Assembly: GCF_028356935.1 (NCBI RefSeq)
Contig: NZ_CP102798.1
Location: 4,092,001 to 4,156,000, forward strand
DNA: 64,000 bases
Reading direction: 5' to 3'
DNA from: Lysinibacillus sp. OF-1
GTDB lineage: Bacteria; Bacillota; Bacilli; Bacillales_A; Planococcaceae
A model generated the notes under the pieces. The model was given only the letters and a program-made list of their open reading frames with translations. It searched no databases and had not been told where the DNA came from. The translations under genes and the position numbers were made by a program. Shown here one piece after another: positions 24,496 through 33,622 of this stretch (position 1 is its first letter; the number at the start of each line of letters is the position of its first letter).

Positions 24496-25164
24496 TTAAT
24501 TCATCACTTTACTTTGTAAGATTTGAATCCTTTTTTCTAGTTTTTCTTTCCAATCATCCGCTAATGCATCCACTGCTTGTATTTGTTTCATAGCTATCGC
24601 ATCTTTATTTTTAAAGTACACTTCATTGCCGTACAAAACTGTGATACGCGCAGGATGCTTTTCCACAACTTCTATTGTTGAATCTGCACAAATTGACCCT
24701 TCCTCCAGTACGCGTGCAAGATAACCTGTATAACCTGTTTCAATTAAACGTTTAAGTAATGTGGTTGCCTCAGTATATCTATCAATCGTACTACATGGAA
24801 TACGTCCTTGTGTGATTTGTATGACGGCATTACCTATTTTATAAATATCCCCAATACAAACATCCGCTTCTAACATATTCGTTACTGTTAAATTTTCACC
24901 AAATGCAGCAGTAGGCAACGGTTTTCCAAGTTCATGTTCCCATTGTATGTAATGCTCTGCAGGGTATAAACAAACTGCACGGTCTGGGCCACCATGATGT
25001 TTTTTATCTGCCACATCATCCCCTTCGAAGCCACGTGATGACAAATAAACCTCTTGCATTTGTTGCTTTTCAATTCCTGTAATCATCGAACGTCCTTTAC
25101 TATCAAGCAATTCTTTCGGCATTCCAACAGCAAGTGTGTGAATTATTGGCCTATTTTTCTCCAT
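24496..25164 (-). CDS. MOSC domain protein, YiiM/YflK-like
   Basis: 222 aa. The MOSC beta-barrel is recognised from LSSRGFEGDDVADKKHHGGP (about 42-61), FGENLTV (near 88) and QGRIPCSTIDRY with the conserved Cys near 123. A short helical domain follows. MOSC proteins bind molybdenum cofactor or act in N-hydroxylated base/molybdoenzyme chemistry; the exact partner cannot be told here. ATG after AGGGGGGG. It interrupts the guaA-pbuG neighbourhood and has its own terminator. Confidence 0.85.
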   Translation of the reverse strand: MEKNRPIIHTLAVGMPKELLDSKGRSMITGIEKQQMQEVYLSSRGFEGDDVADKKHHGGPDRAVCLYPAEHYIQWEHELGKPLPTAAFGENLTVTNMLEADVCIGDIYKIGNAVIQITQGRIPCSTIDRYTEATTLLKRLIETGYTGYLARVLEEGSICADSTIEVVEKHPARITVLYGNEVYFKNKDAIAMKQIQAVDALADDWKEKLEKRIQILQSKVMN

Positions 25165-25305
25165 TTAAATCCCCCCCTAATCTGAATAGTACAATTCTTT
25201 TGCATTCATTTAGTTTACTACATACAGCACTTTACCAGCAATTGCTGCTTTAACCTTGATATAATTCGAATCATACAATCTATGAATAGACTAAAAATGA
25301 TCAAA

Positions 25306-25341
25306 TCAAAAAACCCTAAAAACCTCTCAAGGCTTTTAGGG
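25306..25341 (-). terminator. guaA terminator
   Basis: Minus strand CCCTAAAAGCC pairs with GGTTTTTAGGG around a 6-nt loop, followed by TTTTTTG. Confidence 0.85.
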
Positions 25342-25350
25342 CAGTTGCTG

Positions 25351-26904
25351 TTATTCCCACTCAATCGTTGCTGGTGGCTTAGATGTAATATCATACAGCA
25401 CGCGGTTCACGTGTTTTACTTCGTTTACCATGCGGACAGAGATTTTCTCTAGTACGTCCCAAGGGATACGTGCCCAGTCAGAAGTCATGCCGTCGATAGA
25501 TGTTACAGCACGGATACCGATTGCGTAATCATACGTACGTGCATCGCCCATTACACCAACTGAACGGATATCAGGTAATACCGTGAAGTATTGCCAGATG
25601 TCACGGTCAAGACCAGCATTTGCGATTTCTTCACGTAAAATGAAATCTGCTTCGCGAACGATTTCTAATTTTTCTTCTGTAACTTCACCAAGTACACGAA
25701 TACCTAATCCAGGACCTGGGAATGGTTGACGCCAAACGATTTTTTCATCAAGACCAAGTTCTAAACCTAGCGCACGAACTTCATCTTTAAATAACGTTTT
25801 CAGTGGCTCGATTAATTGGAATTGCATATCTTCTGGAAGACCACCAACATTATGGTGTGATTTGATTGTTTGCGCCGTTGAAGTACCAGATTCAATGATA
25901 TCTGTGTATAGAGTACCTTGTGCTAAGAAATCCATACCTTCAAGCTTCGATGCCTCTTCATCAAATACGTAAATAAATTCATTACCGATAATTTTACGTT
26001 TTTTCTCCGGATCTGATACACCTGCAAGTTTGTCCATGAAACGTTTGCGAGCATCAATTTTAATAAGATTCATATCAAAGTCTTCTGTGAATGTTTTCAT
26101 TACTTGTTCAACTTCACCTTTACGGTTTAAGTTGTGGTCTACGAACATACAAGTTAATTGATCGCCGATTGCTTTATGAATTAAAACTGCTACAACTGAT
26201 GAATCTACACCGCCAGAAAGAGCACATAATACTTTTTTATCGCCAACTATTTCACGAATTTTTGCGATTTCAAGCTCAATGAAGTTAGCCATTGACCAGT
26301 CGCCTTTTGCCTCACAAATATCGAATACGAATTGACGTAGTAAGTCATTACCATAAACAGAGTGACGTACTTCTGGATGGAATTGTACAGCATATAATTT
26401 GCGTTCTACATCTGCCATTGCAGCAATCGGACAAGATGCACTTGTAGCAATTACTTCAAATCCAGCTGGAACTTCTGTTACATGGTCACCATGGCTCATC
26501 CACACGATTTGCTCAGTTGGTAAGTCTCCAAATAACTTATTTGAAGTAGTGACTTTGATTTCCGCTTTACCATATTCACGCGTTTCAGCACCTTCAACTT
26601 TACCGCCATTTGTATGTGCCATTAATTGCATCCCATAGCAAATACCTAATATTGGTAAACCTAATTCAAAAATAGCTGGATCCACATGGAAGGCATTTTC
26701 ATCATAAACAGAGTTTGGGCCACCTGAAAAAATAATACCCGTTGCGTTCATATCTTTAATTTCTTCCGCAGTTACCGTATGTGGGTGCAATTCACTGAAA
26801 ACACCAAATTCACGGATACGACGCGTAATTAACTGGTTAAATTGGCTACCGAAGTCCAGTACAACGATTTTTTCTTGCTCTTTTAATAAAGGGCTAGCTG
26901 TCAA
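25351..26904 (-). CDS. guaA: GMP synthase (glutamine-hydrolysing)
   Basis: 517 aa; converts XMP to GMP. Residues 1 to about 200 are a class I glutamine amidotransferase ([27 protein letters not shown] with the nucleophile, FHPEV). The ATP pyrophosphatase has the P-loop [10 protein letters not shown] near 227-236 and a C-terminal dimerisation domain with [16 protein letters not shown] choose the TTG at 26904 because AGAGGTGG ends 5 nt upstream; a GTG at 26913 lies inside that Shine-Dalgarno sequence. A purine riboswitch precedes the gene. Confidence 0.95.
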   Translation of the reverse strand: MTASPLLKEQEKIVVLDFGSQFNQLITRRIREFGVFSELHPHTVTAEEIKDMNATGIIFSGGPNSVYDENAFHVDPAIFELGLPILGICYGMQLMAHTNGGKVEGAETREYGKAEIKVTTSNKLFGDLPTEQIVWMSHGDHVTEVPAGFEVIATSASCPIAAMADVERKLYAVQFHPEVRHSVYGNDLLRQFVFDICEAKGDWSMANFIELEIAKIREIVGDKKVLCALSGGVDSSVVAVLIHKAIGDQLTCMFVDHNLNRKGEVEQVMKTFTEDFDMNLIKIDARKRFMDKLAGVSDPEKKRKIIGNEFIYVFDEEASKLEGMDFLAQGTLYTDIIESGTSTAQTIKSHHNVGGLPEDMQFQLIEPLKTLFKDEVRALGLELGLDEKIVWRQPFPGPGLGIRVLGEVTEEKLEIVREADFILREEIANAGLDRDIWQYFTVLPDIRSVGVMGDARTYDYAIGIRAVTSIDGMTSDWARIPWDVLEKISVRMVNEVKHVNRVLYDITSKPPATIEWE

Positions 26905-26958
26905 AATTTCCACCTCTTCTACTATTTTTAAAGGATATTTTCATTTGTTCAAAGAAAA

Positions 26959-26990
26959 ACGCGAAGAAAGTAAAAAAACTTTCTACGCGT
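26959..26990 (-). terminator. Leader terminator ahead of guaA
   Basis: Minus strand ACGCGTAGAAAGT pairs with ACTTTCTTCGCGT (one T-T mismatch), loop of T residues, followed by TTTTTC. Confidence 0.8.
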
Positions 26991-27077
26991 TCATAAGCTC
27001 TAGAATAGTGATAAAGGCGAATGCGTAGCAAAGTAAAGTGATTTACTATACTTTTCACCTAACGAAAACATCCGCCT

Positions 27078-27142
27078 TCATAGAGAAATCATTTAAGGTG
27101 ATTTCGTAGAAACATCCGAACCCTATTATCGAACTTATATGA
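27078..27142 (-). promoter_or_regulatory. Divergent purine (probably guanine) riboswitch aptamer, guaA leader
   Basis: Minus strand starts TCATATAAG and closes CTCTATGA (P1). P2 is the weak GTTCGA/TCGGAT, and the loop contains AATAGGG. J2/3 TTTCTAC is intact. P3 is GAAATCA/TGATTTC with loop CCTTAAA. The positions known to make the L2-L3 quartets (A, U and GG in L2; CC and AAA in L3) are kept, and the base before TATG is C as in guanine binders. Helix sequences differ widely from the other two aptamers in the window. Confidence 0.72.
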
Positions 27143-27169
27143 AAGCAATCCTTGCATTTAATTTTTTTC

Positions 27170-27198
27170 ATTTTACTCTTTGTACACATTAAAATCAA
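27170..27198 (-). promoter_or_regulatory. guaA promoter
   Basis: TTGATT (27193-27198) and TAAAAT (27170-27175), 17-nt spacer, minus strand. The -35 overlaps the stop codon of the upstream transglutaminase gene. Confidence 0.7.
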
Positions 27199-29378
27199 CT
27201 GATAGTGCGATTGATTAAATATTCCCAACTTTCTTTCAGCTCTCTAAAATCGACTTCCTCCTTATCTTTTCCATAAACATGTTGTTCATATACTTCTGTC
27301 AGCTTTTGCATTTCATCTGTCTCTAGCGCAGCATCTACTCGCTCAGCGAACGCACGCAATGTTTCCCCATCTCTTCTACGCAATCCAATACGGGATAATT
27401 GCTTCAGCAATACATGGTAAGAAGAATCGAAGTTTGACCAATCCGCTACCTTTTTGCGATATACACGCACATGCATCTTAGGAATCCATGTTTTACGTTG
27501 TAAGTATAACGTAATACTAATAATGATCAGTAAAACCACGATGGCAATCCACACATAAGTGAATTTTTTCAGCCATGTCCATACTGCATCTAAATTAAAT
27601 TTTGATGGAGACTGTTCCTTTTCAGATACCTTTTCTTGTGGTTGGGGCTGCTCTGGTTTTTTTTCTGGCTGCAATACCTCTTCCTGATCAGCTGTATCTA
27701 GTGGGATATCATAATCAATATTCACATTACCTGTAAAGCCGATGGTAGGTTCAAACTCCATCCAACCCGTGCCAGGTATATATGCTTCCACCCAAGAGTG
27801 CGCATTGTCATTCGTGATTCGATATTCGCGCAGTCCGTCTGTTATCGGTCCTACTGTGCCAGGTGCAAAGCCTTTAACCCATCTTGCTGGTATGCCTAGT
27901 GAACGTAAAAGCACAACCATCGAAGTGGAGAAATTATCACAATAGCCTACTTTAGTATCGAATAAAAATTGATCGACATAATCTTGATTTTCAGCAGGAA
28001 TTGCCGCTTCATTTTTATCGTATCTAAAGCCATTGGTTCTAAAGTAACTTTCCACAGCTTTAATTTGATCGTATATCGTAGCTTTACCTTGCGTTATATC
28101 AGAAGCTAAATCTCTTACACGCTGCGGCAGCTGGTTTGGTAATTGTAGAAAACGATTATATGAAGGATCTAATGTTTCAAGTGTAGTAGGATATGACAAT
28201 TGAAGCTGCTCCATACTATAAACTGGTTCACTATAAGACAATGAGTAGTTTGATAACGATTTTGATTCACCCGCCTGCTGCTCTATCGTCATTTTTTCAG
28301 TCTGCTCATCCTGAATAAATAAAGTGGCGTCTTGAGCTGAAACAGATAATAAACCATAAGTTTGAATCAAAAATGGCATTGGAACAGCAATATCTAATTG
28401 AATTTGTCGCTCATTTTCTGGTAATCCTACTTGTAAAGAAGTATGAATGGGTGTATTTGTTTCATAGACATTTTTGCCAAAGTTTCCATCCGAAATAATC
28501 CAGCCTTTTGATGTATACGTATCTTTTGTTTCAATACGCCAATAATGCCGATCACGAGAAGAAGCCGTGAAAATTAATGTATTATCCCCTTGGAATGGGC
28601 CTCCGAGCTGACTATCATCTTGGCCATAGCCAACTGATTTTTCCCCAGTTCCGCTTCCAGCTTGGCCAGTAATTTCTTGGATGAATGGCACAGGATCTGC
28701 CCATGTTGGTCCTGTCTTTGGTAAAAAGAATGCGACAGAGCTAACAAGCAATACTGAGACAAGCATCGGAATAACAATTTTCCATTTCTCCAGTATAGTA
28801 CTTGTTGTCTCAACTTGAAGCCATAGACGTTTAACAAAGAGTACTCCTGTCATAATTAATCCAAGTACAATAACTTTTACAATAGCCGCTTTACCATCAT
28901 AATCACTAAACGTATCTAATGTGGCAATAAAGAAGACAGTCATAGCAAAAAAGTAAAATATATTTTTCCGCACTGAAACCCAATGGTGAATTAAATAAAC
29001 AAGCATCCAAATTAATACAAGAAATAGCACTGTCCTAAAGGCATTTGATACTTGTCCAAAATCCCCCGATAGTATGGAGGTCATATTCCCTGTCCATTCA
29101 GACAATAAAAACGGTAAAGTTTCTCCTGAAAAAACGGGGCTTGTACTATAAGTGAAGACAATAAGCCAAGTAATATAGCCTAACTTCACTAATCCAGATA
29201 ATATTGGGTGTACTCGGCATAAACTTAACGCTAGGGATAAACCAATAAACACAAGGAAGAGATGCATCCCGCCAGTATTCGTTAATTGCATAATAGGAAT
29301 AAGCCATTCACGCAAAATGAAGAATATAATAATATACGCAATGGTTAATTCTATAAATTCCCCTAATGGTCGTTTCAC
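27195..29378 (-). CDS. yebA: TgpA-type membrane transglutaminase-like protein (YebA)
   Basis: 727 aa. About six hydrophobic segments fill the first 220 residues. An extracellular region follows with a transglutaminase-core fold: GYCDNFSTSMVVLLRSLGIPAR (catalytic Cys near 477), DNAHSWVEAYIPGTGW (His near 522) and EFEPT (acidic residue). After a Pro/Gln/Glu linker comes another membrane helix and a DUF4129-like cytoplasmic tail. The GTG start overlaps the DUF58 stop as GTGA. The MoxR/DUF58/transglutaminase trio is a conserved operon of unclear function. Confidence 0.88.
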   Translation of the reverse strand: MKRPLGEFIELTIAYIIIFFILREWLIPIMQLTNTGGMHLFLVFIGLSLALSLCRVHPILSGLVKLGYITWLIVFTYSTSPVFSGETLPFLLSEWTGNMTSILSGDFGQVSNAFRTVLFLVLIWMLVYLIHHWVSVRKNIFYFFAMTVFFIATLDTFSDYDGKAAIVKVIVLGLIMTGVLFVKRLWLQVETTSTILEKWKIVIPMLVSVLLVSSVAFFLPKTGPTWADPVPFIQEITGQAGSGTGEKSVGYGQDDSQLGGPFQGDNTLIFTASSRDRHYWRIETKDTYTSKGWIISDGNFGKNVYETNTPIHTSLQVGLPENERQIQLDIAVPMPFLIQTYGLLSVSAQDATLFIQDEQTEKMTIEQQAGESKSLSNYSLSYSEPVYSMEQLQLSYPTTLETLDPSYNRFLQLPNQLPQRVRDLASDITQGKATIYDQIKAVESYFRTNGFRYDKNEAAIPAENQDYVDQFLFDTKVGYCDNFSTSMVVLLRSLGIPARWVKGFAPGTVGPITDGLREYRITNDNAHSWVEAYIPGTGWMEFEPTIGFTGNVNIDYDIPLDTADQEEVLQPEKKPEQPQPQEKVSEKEQSPSKFNLDAVWTWLKKFTYVWIAIVVLLIIISITLYLQRKTWIPKMHVRVYRKKVADWSNFDSSYHVLLKQLSRIGLRRRDGETLRAFAERVDAALETDEMQKLTEVYEQHVYGKDKEEVDFRELKESWEYLINRTIS

Positions 29379-30556
29379 GGTTTCATCACCTCCGTGAATA
29401 AATGATAAAAATCTGTTGGGTCTACATAAACGATTTGTATATGTTTATAACGCATCATAAGCTCAGATTGCACAGGTGGCTGTTTTGCCACTACAAAACA
29501 AATACAGCTTTTCACTAAATTCGCAAGAGTATGTAGTAATTCTTCTGATACATCACTTGTCACATAAAGCAATGTTGCAACTTGCTTAAAAGATTGCTGA
29601 TCATAAAATCTGAATTTGACATTCTCTATAGGCTTTATAGCGGCTAAATGATACATAATCTGATCTAATTGCTTTTCACCTTGTATAACCGGGAATACTT
29701 TCGTCATTTCTCCAGCGGAAATAAAAGATAAATCTCCTCGTTCTTGAACAATCATCTGTAGCATGGATGCTACTAACTCCACTTTTTCTTCAAACATTGG
29801 AGATTTTTTAGCGTCTAATACGAGCAATAACTCTGAAGATTGTCGATCCTCAAACTCCTTCGATTGTAAGGTTTGCGTTCTCGCAAATGATTTCCAATGA
29901 ATCCATGAAAAGCGATCTCCTGGAACATACTCTCTTAACCCAACAGCCATAGATGTGTCCTTTACAATGGAATAGGGTGACATCATAGAGCCAACATCAT
30001 ATTTCGTTTGAAGGGTAGCGTATTTCATCTCCCTGATTCTCGGATAAACTAAAATAGTTTGTTCCTTTTCTGCTATGACAGGCTTTTTTGCCCAGCCAAA
30101 GAAATCATAGAAAACCATTGTAACCCCTAAGTAGCGATGCTCTCCACGAGGCATCTTTTCCAAGTCATAATGCCAGCTAAATTTTTTCCTAAAGCCAACA
30201 AACTTAATGGCATTTGAATTTTCTATTTTAGCCTGTACTAACCCTTCACTATCTACAAGTTCCTCCATCATGATATAGGCAAATGGGAAACGTGTTCTTC
30301 TTTCTATCGTAATAAACACCTTTGCCGATTGCCCTCGTTCTATATGATTTGGTTCAATTTTACGCTCTACAAGTAAAATATCGTCTCTCACTACAAAGAA
30401 CAAGAGTGCGTACACTAAAAATGGACTAACCGTAAAAAATACAAACCAGCTGACGAATCCTCCTTGGAACATAGCGTAACTAAATGTTACGACCATCAAA
30501 AAGGTAATCAATAAAAAATGTTTGCTTTTTTCTAAAAAGCCTTTCCATTTCTTCAT
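29375..30556 (-). CDS. yeaD: DUF58 domain protein (YeaD)
   Basis: 393 aa. Two membrane helices lie at about 12-50, followed by a beta-rich region. The DUF58 signature is VGLREYVPGDRFSWIHWKSFARTQTLQSKEFED near 207-239, and the C-terminal part resembles a von Willebrand A-like fold (LLLVLDAKKS). Overlaps yeaC by 4 bp (ATGA) and yebA by 4 bp. Acts with a MoxR ATPase by family knowledge; the substrate is unknown. Confidence 0.88.
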   Translation of the reverse strand: MKKWKGFLEKSKHFLLITFLMVVTFSYAMFQGGFVSWFVFFTVSPFLVYALLFFVVRDDILLVERKIEPNHIERGQSAKVFITIERRTRFPFAYIMMEELVDSEGLVQAKIENSNAIKFVGFRKKFSWHYDLEKMPRGEHRYLGVTMVFYDFFGWAKKPVIAEKEQTILVYPRIREMKYATLQTKYDVGSMMSPYSIVKDTSMAVGLREYVPGDRFSWIHWKSFARTQTLQSKEFEDRQSSELLLVLDAKKSPMFEEKVELVASMLQMIVQERGDLSFISAGEMTKVFPVIQGEKQLDQIMYHLAAIKPIENVKFRFYDQQSFKQVATLLYVTSDVSEELLHTLANLVKSCICFVVAKQPPVQSELMMRYKHIQIVYVDPTDFYHLFTEVMKP

Positions 30557-31497
30557 TGTTCTGCAAACCTTTTAGTCGGAACAGGTGTACTCGCAATAAT
30601 GCGCTTGATTATTTCGTCTGCGGCTACGTTATCGTAGCGTGCATCTGGTTTTAAAACTAAACGATGGTTAAAGACAAATGGCACAAGATATTGAACATCA
30701 TCGGGTGTCACATAGCTGCGCCCTTTCATAAATGCATAAGCTTGAGAAGCTTTCATTAGCGCTAATGTTGCCCGCGGACTCACCCCTAAATAAACATAGC
30801 TATTTTCCCTTGTTTGGGCAGCAAGCTCCACCATATAATTTTTAACTGAATCTTCCACATACACGCCCTGAACAAGCTCCTGCAATTCAATTAATTGCGT
30901 TACAGATAACACTGATTCGATTTTTTCAATTGGTTTACCATTTTCAGCTCTTCGCAAAATTTCTACTTCCTGCCCTCTAGATGGGTAACCCATTTTTATC
31001 TTCAATAAAAAGCGATCCAGTTGTGCCTCTGGTAAAGGATAGGTACCCTCATGTTCAATCGGATTTTGTGTGGCCATAACAAAAAATGGCTGGTTAATTA
31101 GCAGTGTTTTTCCGTCAATTGTGACAGATGCCTCCTCCATGCCCTCTAATAAGGCAGATTGTGTTTTTGGCGACGTACGGTTTATTTCGTCTGCTAATAC
31201 AACATCCCCCATAATTGGTCCTGGGCGAAATTCAAACTCCATTGTTTTTGGATTATAAATAGATATACCAACTACATCTGAAGGCAATAAATCTGGTGTA
31301 AATTGAATGCGCTTAAACTGAGCGTCAAAGGATTTCGCAAGCGCTCGCACCATCATCGTCTTTCCTACTCCAGGTACATCCTCTAACAAGACATGCCCTC
31401 TCGCTAATAATGCGACAATACTAAGCTCAGCAACCTCTCTTTTACCAATCATTACTTTTTCTATATTTTCTAAAACATCCTGTATTTGAGAATTCAT
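30553..31497 (-). CDS. yeaC: MoxR-family AAA+ ATPase (YeaC)
   Basis: 314 aa. Walker A is LEDVPGVGKTMM near 37-48 and Walker B VVLADEINRTSPKTQSALLEGMEE near 98-121. Sensor 1 is VMATQNPIEHEGTYPLPEAQLDRF, and the C-terminal lid has GVSPRATLALMKASQAYA. MoxR ATPases remodel or activate partner complexes, here presumably YeaD and YebA. First gene of the trio; ATG after GGGAGG with a rather long spacer. Confidence 0.93.
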   Translation of the reverse strand: MNSQIQDVLENIEKVMIGKREVAELSIVALLARGHVLLEDVPGVGKTMMVRALAKSFDAQFKRIQFTPDLLPSDVVGISIYNPKTMEFEFRPGPIMGDVVLADEINRTSPKTQSALLEGMEEASVTIDGKTLLINQPFFVMATQNPIEHEGTYPLPEAQLDRFLLKIKMGYPSRGQEVEILRRAENGKPIEKIESVLSVTQLIELQELVQGVYVEDSVKNYMVELAAQTRENSYVYLGVSPRATLALMKASQAYAFMKGRSYVTPDDVQYLVPFVFNHRLVLKPDARYDNVAADEIIKRIIASTPVPTKRFAEQ

Positions 31498-31626
31498 AAA
31501 TCAAAAAAGCCTCCCATTCCATCAGGCAATTGTGTGAATTGCACGATAACTTATCCTAAGCATAGCGAAATCTGTCTTCTAAAACAATTATCTGAAACCG
31601 CTACATACTATTGATCCTCATAAAGA

Positions 31627-31656
31627 AGGCTTGTTTGAATGTTATCAAACAAGCCT
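31627..31656 (-). terminator. Terminator after nosF-like gene
   Basis: Perfect 12-bp stem AGGCTTGTTTGA/TCAAACAAGCCT with a 6-nt loop, followed on the minus strand by TCTTTATG. Confidence 0.8.
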
Positions 31657-31692
31657 AGTCCTTATTATATAACGTCATTCCGTAATAGAATG

Positions 31693-32373
31693 TTACAAAT
31701 TTATTCTTTTTAACCATATTTCTTCCAACGATGTAGCATCTTCTTGTAAAAAAATATTAGTTATCGTCCCAGAAACAATAATTTTCCCTTCATGTAAAAC
31801 TAATATATCATCTGCTATTTCTTCAGCAAAAGACAGCAAGTGTGTAGAAAATATGACCGTATTCCCTTTCTCCTTTTCCTCCAACATCATATTTTTCAGC
31901 TGCGCTATCCAAAACGGATCAAGGCCATTAGTCGGTTCATCTAAGATCAACAAAGAACCGCTGCCAAGTAAGCTTTGCGCAAGATTTAATCGTTGTAGCA
32001 TTCCCTTAGAAAACTGTTTAGCCTGTTGCCTGCGAACGTCCCACAAGGAAACGCGCTTCAAAACGTGCTCTTGTTCATATTTATCTACTTGTTTTAAAGA
32101 TGCCAACAACTCTAAAATTTCAGCGGCAGTTAGCATAGTAGGGAAATCTACATCGTCAGGCATATAACGAATTGCTTGTGGTTTATGCCATATCATTTCC
32201 CCAGATTTTTGCTTTTCTTGACCCGTTAATAGTCGAATCAACGTACTCTTTCCTGCTCCATTGCCTCCAACCAGCGCTAAAATTCGACCTGAATGCAATG
32301 TAAAGGTTGCTTCTTTTAAACCTCTATCATTATCATAGACATTAGCTACATTTTTCGCTTCTAAAAGAATCAT
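31693..32373 (-). CDS. ABC transporter ATPase, NosF-like
   Basis: 226 aa from an ATG at 32373 with AAGGGGG upstream. Walker A is LVGGNGAGKSTL, the signature FSKGMLQRLNLAQSLL, and Walker B SLLILDEPTNGLDP, with ISTH-type switch histidine in FSTHLLSFAEE. Overlaps the permease gene by 4 bp (ATGA). With NosY-like permease and NosD it resembles the NosDFY complex that matures copper sites of nitrous oxide reductase, but the ATPase alone is generic, so no gene symbol is assigned. Confidence 0.85.
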   Translation of the reverse strand: MILLEAKNVANVYDNDRGLKEATFTLHSGRILALVGGNGAGKSTLIRLLTGQEKQKSGEMIWHKPQAIRYMPDDVDFPTMLTAAEILELLASLKQVDKYEQEHVLKRVSLWDVRRQQAKQFSKGMLQRLNLAQSLLGSGSLLILDEPTNGLDPFWIAQLKNMMLEEKEKGNTVIFSTHLLSFAEEIADDILVLHEGKIIVSGTITNIFLQEDATSLEEIWLKRINL

Positions 32374-33173
32374 CGTTGCTGGTCCCCCTTTAATAACTTC
32401 GTAGCAAGCATAAGCGGCAAAACAATCCAACAAGTCGTCACAATCCCATATACCACGTGACCCAATGGCGACAAATAAAACTTCGTTACTCCATAAAACG
32501 CTGGACCAAGCACACTAGCTTGATTGCTGAATATAAAATAACCAAAGCGCAGCCATTCCACAGGATTTATATGTATCGTTATGATGGTAAGCTTTTGTAA
32601 AACATGACCAGCTACAACTGCACCTAGAGCCATTAAAGCATAAGATATAAGCAATAAAAAAAAGGACCATACAACAAGTGATAATGCTAGTGCAAATAAC
32701 CTTGTTTGGGCAAATGCCCCCAGTGCAATACCTATTGATACAAAAATAAAGATACTTAATAGCGTGAGGGTAACTAAAACAAACGGTAATCGTACGCCGC
32801 CTAAAAAACCACCTAATGCTAAGACAACACCAAATGCCACTAACACAACCAGTAAAAAGGCAAGTGATGTTGCTACATATTTGCCTATAATATATTGTCG
32901 TCGTTTCATCGGATAGGTTTTTAGTAACGAATACCAACCAGATTCTATATCACCAGCTATACTCATACTTCCAATGCTTACAATAAATAATGGTAATAGA
33001 AACAATAATACATTTAAAAATGATGCTGTTTGACGTGTAAAACCCTCGATATCAGGTAAAGCCATTTGTTGAATGACAATAATTGCTACAAAAACAAATG
33101 TAAAAAGAAAGGCTACTAGTTGCATCCAACGACTTCTTAAAATTTGCTTCAGCTCTATTTTCACAAACATCAC
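32370..33173 (-). CDS. ABC-2 type permease, NosY-like
   Basis: 267 aa with six hydrophobic segments and the periplasmic-loop pattern of NosY/ABC-2 permeases (SIAGDIESGWYSLLKTYPMKRRQYIIGKY near 70-98). The N-terminus MFVKIELKQILRSRWMQ is typical. The start is GTG at 33173 or the adjacent ATG at 33170. Overlaps both neighbours by a few bp, so it is translated together with nosL-like and nosF-like genes. The call depends on operon context. Confidence 0.85.
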   Translation of the reverse strand: MMFVKIELKQILRSRWMQLVAFLFTFVFVAIIVIQQMALPDIEGFTRQTASFLNVLLFLLPLFIVSIGSMSIAGDIESGWYSLLKTYPMKRRQYIIGKYVATSLAFLLVVLVAFGVVLALGGFLGGVRLPFVLVTLTLLSIFIFVSIGIALGAFAQTRLFALALSLVVWSFFLLLISYALMALGAVVAGHVLQKLTIITIHINPVEWLRFGYFIFSNQASVLGPAFYGVTKFYLSPLGHVVYGIVTTCWIVLPLMLATKLLKGDQQR

Positions 33174-33622
33174 TCATGTATCCCCCAATTAAACGTTAGC
33201 AAATCCTGATAAGCCAATAGTTGACCATCTCCTTCATTAGTCATCCATTTTTGCGCTTCATCTTTTGTCGCAAATGCTAGAACTCCATAGTTCATCGGAG
33301 TCCAATACTCTTTGTTGTACACAAATGTCGCTTTATAAATGTCAATCCATTCATTGTTTGCCTTATTTTTAATATAGGCTGCGCCAACTTCATCCTCACC
33401 ATTTAGCTCAAGATATTCCATCAGACACCCAATATCATCAAAAATCTCATAGTCTCCATTTTTCAAAACAATCTGTCCAGCATATTCATTATGAACAATA
33501 CTCATATTACAAATTTCACAAACATCTGTTTCACTGATAATCTCACGTGGTTTATATGTTTTATCGCTACATCCTACCAATAGTGCACTGCATAAAATCA
33601 AAATAGTTATCCATCTAGTCAT
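33170..33622 (-). CDS. nosL: NosL-family copper lipoprotein (second copy)
   Basis: 150 aa from an ATG at 33622 (AGAGGG upstream, 4-bp overlap with nosD). Signal peptide with lipobox LLVGC, Cys18. The family motif VCEICNMSI has Cys35, Cys38 and Met40. Further NosL features are EIFDDIGCLMEY and the MNYGVLAF segment. NosL binds Cu(I) for NosZ maturation in known systems. This copy is compact, with no extra tail. Confidence 0.88.
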   Translation of the reverse strand: MTRWITILILCSALLVGCSDKTYKPREIISETDVCEICNMSIVHNEYAGQIVLKNGDYEIFDDIGCLMEYLELNGEDEVGAAYIKNKANNEWIDIYKATFVYNKEYWTPMNYGVLAFATKDEAQKWMTNEGDGQLLAYQDLLTFNWGIHE

